Of a stretch of 64,000 nt of DNA, positions 59,602 to 64,000 are shown piece by piece; the first letter of the stretch is position 1, and every line of letters begins with the position of its first letter. The stretch lies in NCBI RefSeq assembly GCF_051020765.1, contig NC_134935.1, positions 10,603,579-10,667,578 of the forward strand, written 5' to 3'. Both the position numbers and the translations under genes were made by a program. This stretch comes from Lasioglossum baleicum. Its lineage: Eukaryota > Arthropoda > Insecta > Hymenoptera > Halictidae. The notes under the pieces were generated by a model. That model was not told the origin of the DNA and ran no database searches. It saw only the letters and a list, made by a program, of their open reading frames with translations.

Positions 59602-61493
59602 GTGAAAACGAGTAGCAGCTATGGGTAACTGGCGTGGCAGTGAGCCTGTTAACTAATCGAGTAAAGCAGACGTCCCTTATTTAGCTGGTATTCGGCTCTT
59701 CAGTAGCTAAGCAGCTCAAGAGACGTGTCCAAGAGCAAACGATCTTACAGCCGGCTGTTGGGAGTCAAACATGAGATGTTCAGTAATCATCTTAGCAGAG
59801 TGAACCGATTATAAGGCGACGATGCAATTTATCCGGCAAGTGGTTTGCGCTCTACTTATTTCCAATGGAGATATGGTGTAAGTGCAGAGGTCCTCCAGGG
59901 TGCTGCTATACAGTCCCAAACAGAGTAAGTGTATAGTGTATGCGGCTCGCAATTCGTAATTTGGAGGCAAGGTGAAATGTTCTCGAACCGCCTGACAGTC
60001 TGCAAACCCGGCATTAAATTGAATTACAACCCCTGAACGGGCATCGTAAAACTTCTCCCTTCCTCTTGGCTTCTCTGTTTCTCCCCTAGCTCTCTCCTGT
60101 TCTCCCTCTCCTTCTGTAGTTATGTACACGAATCTTTTCTCGACGAACGCGAGCACGCATACCCAGCTTTTATCTATGTGGGTTAAACGATGTCCATTTG
60201 TCGTTCCTTATCCGCCTGGCCGAGACGGTCGAGCAGGAAATCGAAAGCTTGTCTCGCTACGCAGAAAATCGATGGCTGGATTTCAATGAATCAGCAACGA
60301 TGCTGCGACGGAAAGCTACCAGTCGGATAACGGAATCAAATATGGCTTCGCGGCTAATGAAAGCGTCGGCGGAATCACGAGTTAATTAATGGACAAGGTA
60401 CAGGGTGAGGCGCCTAAAACAGGCCATCTGAATAACTCGGTTGGTAACAGAAAAAAATGTCAGCCGAAACTTGCTTGATTTCGTGCTAATAGTGTCAACT
60501 CCGTTAATAGGTCAACTCCGTTTTTTTAAAATTAGAATGATATACTTCCCTAGAAAATACTTACTAGTAGATACTTTCCTAGATACTTACCTATCTAATA
60601 GGTCTCAACACATCTCTGTACTATCTCAAGGTCATTCAAGGTCGTTGAACGTCAACTGCGATGAAAGATATTTTGCTTAGATTAAGGAGAAACGCCTGAT
60701 TCTGTGAGAAAATATTTTTTAAATGTTTACAAATAATGGAAGAATTGAGATATCAAAAAAATCGTGTGCTACGTAGAACGTTTTCTCCTCCGAACAAAAT
60801 CGGGGGCATAATAATAGTTCTTGTAATGGATTTTCTCCTGGACGACGAAGCTGTCGCACATTCAAGCCAACCAGAAATCGTGTAACCGGAAAACACGAGC
60901 AACGGAAGTTTTCTGCATCCTTGTTGAGATACAGAACGCGAGCTTCCCGAACTTCTCAGCCGACGCGACGCGACGGTCAGCTTCCTCTCCGACGCGACGG
61001 GGTAGTTCGAAAAACTCTCCGCGGAGATAATTAATTTTGGCTATCAGCTTACAGGCACTCGGCCACGATAGCTGATCCATCCACGGGAACTCTTCGAATA
61101 CGTTATCGTGATATCCGTGATGATCTGTACTCGGAGCAGAATCGTGAAATTGTAGTTCGGCGTGAACGGCTCGAAGAGTTCAGCAAATTTTGCGTCGGCT
61201 GTCGAACCAGCGGGAACTTTATTAAAAATTTCGGCCCTGTCATCGCGGACGTATGGATACTCGTTCGTGCATTTGATGGTTTGAAAAATGTGCATCGAGA
61301 TCCTGACTCTTGGCGAATTACCAGGGCGAGTGGAACGAGAAGCTTACACCATTCCATGGAAATTCCAAACTTCCCCGGACTGTGGTGTATGTATCTCGCT
61401 GAGGTGTTCGGATAAACGAGGTTATACTGCAATTACACTACTCTTGTCCGAAATCGATGATCGACAGAAGTGCAACAAAAAAATATATAAAAA

Positions 61494-61812
61494 TGTCTAA
61501 AAAAATTAATTTCTCCTTTTCAGTGCATTTTAATATAAGCGTGGTTTTGAAAAAGTTTCTTTATTGAAATGGAACTGAATGAACGGAACACCATAACCAC
61601 ACCGAGCACCTTCGGTGCGAAGTAGACCAGTGGAGTGGGGATGAGTCGGAGTGGGAACACGTAGTTGGAGCAGGGAGCGCTGGTGCGCGGAGTGGGGATC
61701 GCTGAACGCGATGACGTACTACCGAGCGTCGCGGGGCGAGTTGTGACGGTTATTACAAGATTTGACGCATACAACAACGATAACTCGGCAAGCTAATATA
61801 AGCGTGGTAATA
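61494..61812. repeat. Hairpin element family, related ends
   Basis: It carries the reversed left end (TTTCTCCTTTTCAGTGCATT, then AATATAAGCGTGGT). At 61755-61812 it has the GATTTGACGCATACAACAAC and CTAATATAAGCGTGGT blocks also found at 52387-52449. A GC-rich insert lies between. Confidence 0.55.
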
Positions 61813-63054
61813 AAAAGATTTCCGTTCTCCTCGCAGTGCAATTATTCAACGCGATGAAACGATTCGGAAGAACGAGTTCGCAAAGAGGGATGTCAGTTGG
61901 GACGGAAATAAGCCAAGAGCTCGCGAGGTTCGCGGTAAATCCGCGAGAAAATCGTCCTTGTGAGTTCTTTCGTGTATCATCGAGGGTTCGTCATTTTCAT
62001 GTGGTGAGAATCATTGACAATTAACTAAATGTGGCTGCTGGGCCGAGGGAAACGAGGCGAGACAGGTTTGGGGACGTGCGATGTAACAATGGAGAAAAAG
62101 AATGAGATAGCAGAAATATACGGATAGGTAGCAGGACAGCGAAAGAGAGAGAGGGGAGGTAGTGAAGGAGCAAGAGAGACCGCGAAGCTCAAAGGTTTCG
62201 GCCTCGGTGGCGTTGTAACGACGCGGAAGTAAAATCGTATATTGTCGGCCCGTGTTAATTACCACGAATGGCTTTACCCTGGGAAACCATTCTCCCTGTC
62301 TCTCTCTCGCTCTCTCCGGTTCTCTCGGTCACCGGCGCAGCGTCACGGGCCATTTTTTTTTGCTCCCCGCTCCGCGCTCGTTCTACGCCCTCTATAAATT
62401 TCAACCGGAGTATTTTCTCTTTTACGTGTACCTGTTATTGAACGAGAGAACTGCCAATAACGCCGGATAACTGCGTCACGTTTCGCCGCGAGTTCCCGGC
62501 CACCCTCGCCGCCTACCATCCACAACCCTCGTCCCTTTTTCTACCCCCGCTCCTTTGCAGCTCCGCACTCGCCGCGCGACCCTCCGCCGGCCGTGCTTTC
62601 TTCCCTTGATATTTCTAATATCGTACGACATCGGGACACATAAATTACCCAGCACGGTCTCTCGATATGGTGTTTCGTTTCAGCCGCAGATTCTCCCCGG
62701 CCTTGCCTTAACCGTTCGGTTCTTCTAACACGCCCGGAGATCCCTGTCCGGGGTTCGTTAACTGGGTCAATTCTATACAATTCTTTTTTATCTTATGTGC
62801 CTGCCACTAAAATCCTTGGGCACTTCTCCTTATTGAAGTGAAAACTTCTTTAGACGCACCGCGTACACAATTGCTGGTCAGTGTGATCCGTCACGCTGCG
62901 AAATGAAACACTATTCGAGCAAACTTCGGGTAGACAGACGTGCAATCGCCATAGAGAAGTTTTCATTTCGGTCACAATTCGTCAAGTTGTAGAAATATTT
63001 TCGTGGGAAACTTCTGTGCTTTTTTTTACGATATCATTAAAAATCGGACATGTC

Positions 63055-63597
63055 ATATGCAACAAACTGCAGCGGAGTAGAAATTTTGTTTCTTAATATA
63101 GAGTGTCTCAGCTGAACGAGGCCACCTAAATATCTCCTTTATTTTGAGTGGCATAATTTAAATGGTATCGAAGGAGGAATATCATAGAAGAACAATTTTT
63201 ATTTGTCCGGTTATTTTTTCATAGTTTTTTTCAAAGTCATCGTTATTTTTTATCGGGAAAACTTATACTTTTTCCATCTTATTAATGACATATTCAAATG
63301 TATTTTTTCAGCCGCTTTTAGATGGAATAAAAGAAAGGTTTTCCCGATAAAAAAGTAACGATGACCTTGAAAAAACTATGAACAAAATAACCCGACAAAA
63401 GAAATTGTTCTTCTATGATATTCCTCCTTCGATACCAAAATAAAGGAGGTATTTAGGTGGCCTCCTTCAGCTAGGACACCCTGTACATATATTGAATAGG
63501 TTGAAAATAATGTGACAGTACTTTGTAATTCTTCGAACGTTTTTACTGTTCCAAAGTGCACCTACTCACTTTTCTCATAAATGCAACAAATTCGCTA
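63055..63597. mobile_element. MITE remnant abutting the gene E stop codon, split by a foldback insertion
   Basis: Sequence left of 63098 and right of 63486 matches consecutive parts of the 55103-55512 copy. The right end, read on the minus strand, begins TAGCGAATTTG, compared with TAGACTGCGGATTTT in the family. Its TAG is the gene E stop codon. Confidence 0.6.
63099..63485. mobile_element. Foldback element inserted in the MITE
   Basis: Long inverted arms (about 190 bp) include GAGGCCACCTAAATA and CGATACC blocks on both sides. It ends ACACCCTGTAC like other foldbacks in the window. Confidence 0.7.
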
Positions 63598-63751
63598 CTG
63601 ATCATGCACTTCTGTGAAATATTCCAAGGGACTCTCTTCACATTCCGGAAACAAACTACCGCAGTTCCATGATGCACTTCGTCCTAGCATTTCGGCAGCA
63701 TGATACATTCGATCGAAGTCGGTTCTGACAGGTTCTGAAGTCGTCGAAGGG
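63595..63751 (-). CDS. Gene E exon 4 (C-terminal cysteines, stop)
   Basis: The acceptor is TTCCAG. The exon encodes PSTTSEPVRTDFDRMYHAAE and continues to WNCGSLFPECEESPLEYF. Length equals exon 4 of genes A and D. Confidence 0.82.
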
Positions 63752-64000
63752 CTGGAACACGAAAAGTCATTTTTGAAAAGAAAAACTATGAATTTTTTCA
63801 GAGTTAACAATAGAAAAAGTCACCAGCTCAGCGTTGCAATGGAGTACAGAGGAGGGGAGATTGGTATGTCGAATACGTAAGTGGGGCTAGGGTTTCCAAA
63901 CATTAGGATGCGACTCTGACAACCGTGGGTTTCCGTACTCACGTGAAGAGAAGATGGACGAGCTGCGAGCTGAGACCGTGAACGCCGTTGGTGAAAGGAA
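63595..64000 (-). CDS. Gene E: DM4/12 family protein, 3' part only
   Basis: Two exons are visible: 63943-64000 (the end of exon 3, cut by the window edge) and 63595-63751 (exon 4, 157 bases). The donor is GTGAGT and the acceptor GTGTTCCAG; phase matches the other genes. Exon 3 ends GLSSQLVHLLF plus two bases. Exon 4 encodes MYHAAEMLGRSASWNC, LFPECEESPLEYFTEV and ends HDQ then TAG. This is most like gene B in its last residues. The upstream exons lie outside the window. The TAG stop falls exactly where a TAGACTGCGGAT-type element begins, so the present C-terminus may have been set by that insertion. Confidence 0.8.
63943..64000 (-). CDS. Gene E exon 3, partial
   Basis: This is the end of the cysteine-motif exon: PFTNGVHGLSSQLVHLLF plus two bases, with a GTGAGT donor. 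The C-x5-CE motif itself would lie just past the window edge. Confidence 0.75.

Larger units (their letters stand above)
58958..63054. other. Intergenic region between genes E and D
   Basis: It contains the hAT-like element at 59137-59601, hairpin-family pieces at 61494-61812 and CT-rich low complexity near 62300. Minus-strand frames of 72-109 codons at 60862-61432 overlap one another and resemble no family. Confidence 0.45.

Noticed and set aside
61044..61432. Overlapping minus-strand frames that could be another DM4/12 gene between D and E
   Set aside because: None contains the C-x5-CE motif, the FP/GVxVP start or the C-terminal cysteines, and the frames overlap one another.

Overview
The window looks like eukaryotic, insect nuclear DNA, most likely Hymenoptera (an ant- or bee-like genome). 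Genes are split into small GT-AG exons in a mostly AT-rich background. The intergenic and intronic DNA is packed with short terminal-inverted-repeat (TIR) elements and microsatellites. The only protein family I can identify is the arthropod-specific secreted DM4/DM12 family (Pfam PF07841). The order-level assignment is inference.

Layout. All recognised genes lie on the minus strand and are read right to left. They form one cluster of at least five DM4/12 paralogues. Gene C is partial (exon 1 at 9181-9294, exon 2 at 4301-4455, exon 3 at 3720-3827; its last exon was not found and probably lies left of base 1). Gene A is complete (22081 down to 14247). Gene B is complete (34874 down to 25389). 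Gene D is complete (58385 down to 48414). Gene E is the 3' end of a gene entering from the right edge (exon 3 from 64000 to 63943, exon 4 at 63751-63595). All were assembled from splice sites and translation. They share a four-exon plan with identical intron phases (0, 2, 2): a signal-peptide exon, an exon with the domain start and usually an Asn-Leu/Ala-Ser/Thr glycosylation sequon, an exon with the paired-cysteine motif C-x5-CE, and a last exon with the final cysteines. This supports origin by tandem duplication. Molecular function of the family is unknown; the products are probably secreted.

Between genes and in the long first introns I find non-autonomous transposon families: a family with TIR TAGACTGCGGAT, three hAT-like elements with 8-bp target duplications, pogo-like and CACTGAG-type elements flanked by TA, several near-palindromic foldback elements, a Helitron-like 3' end, and a block of inverted repeats at 39.7-44.1 kb. 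The most unusual non-coding structure is a six-unit tandem array of small hairpins with compensatory stem changes at 31105-31408, inside intron 2 of gene B. A second notable case is gene E, whose stop codon appears to be supplied by the end of a TAGACTGCGGAT element.

I found no convincing rRNA, canonical tRNA, CRISPR array or intact transposase. Most long single-frame ORFs here lie in GC-richer DNA and do not look like genes.
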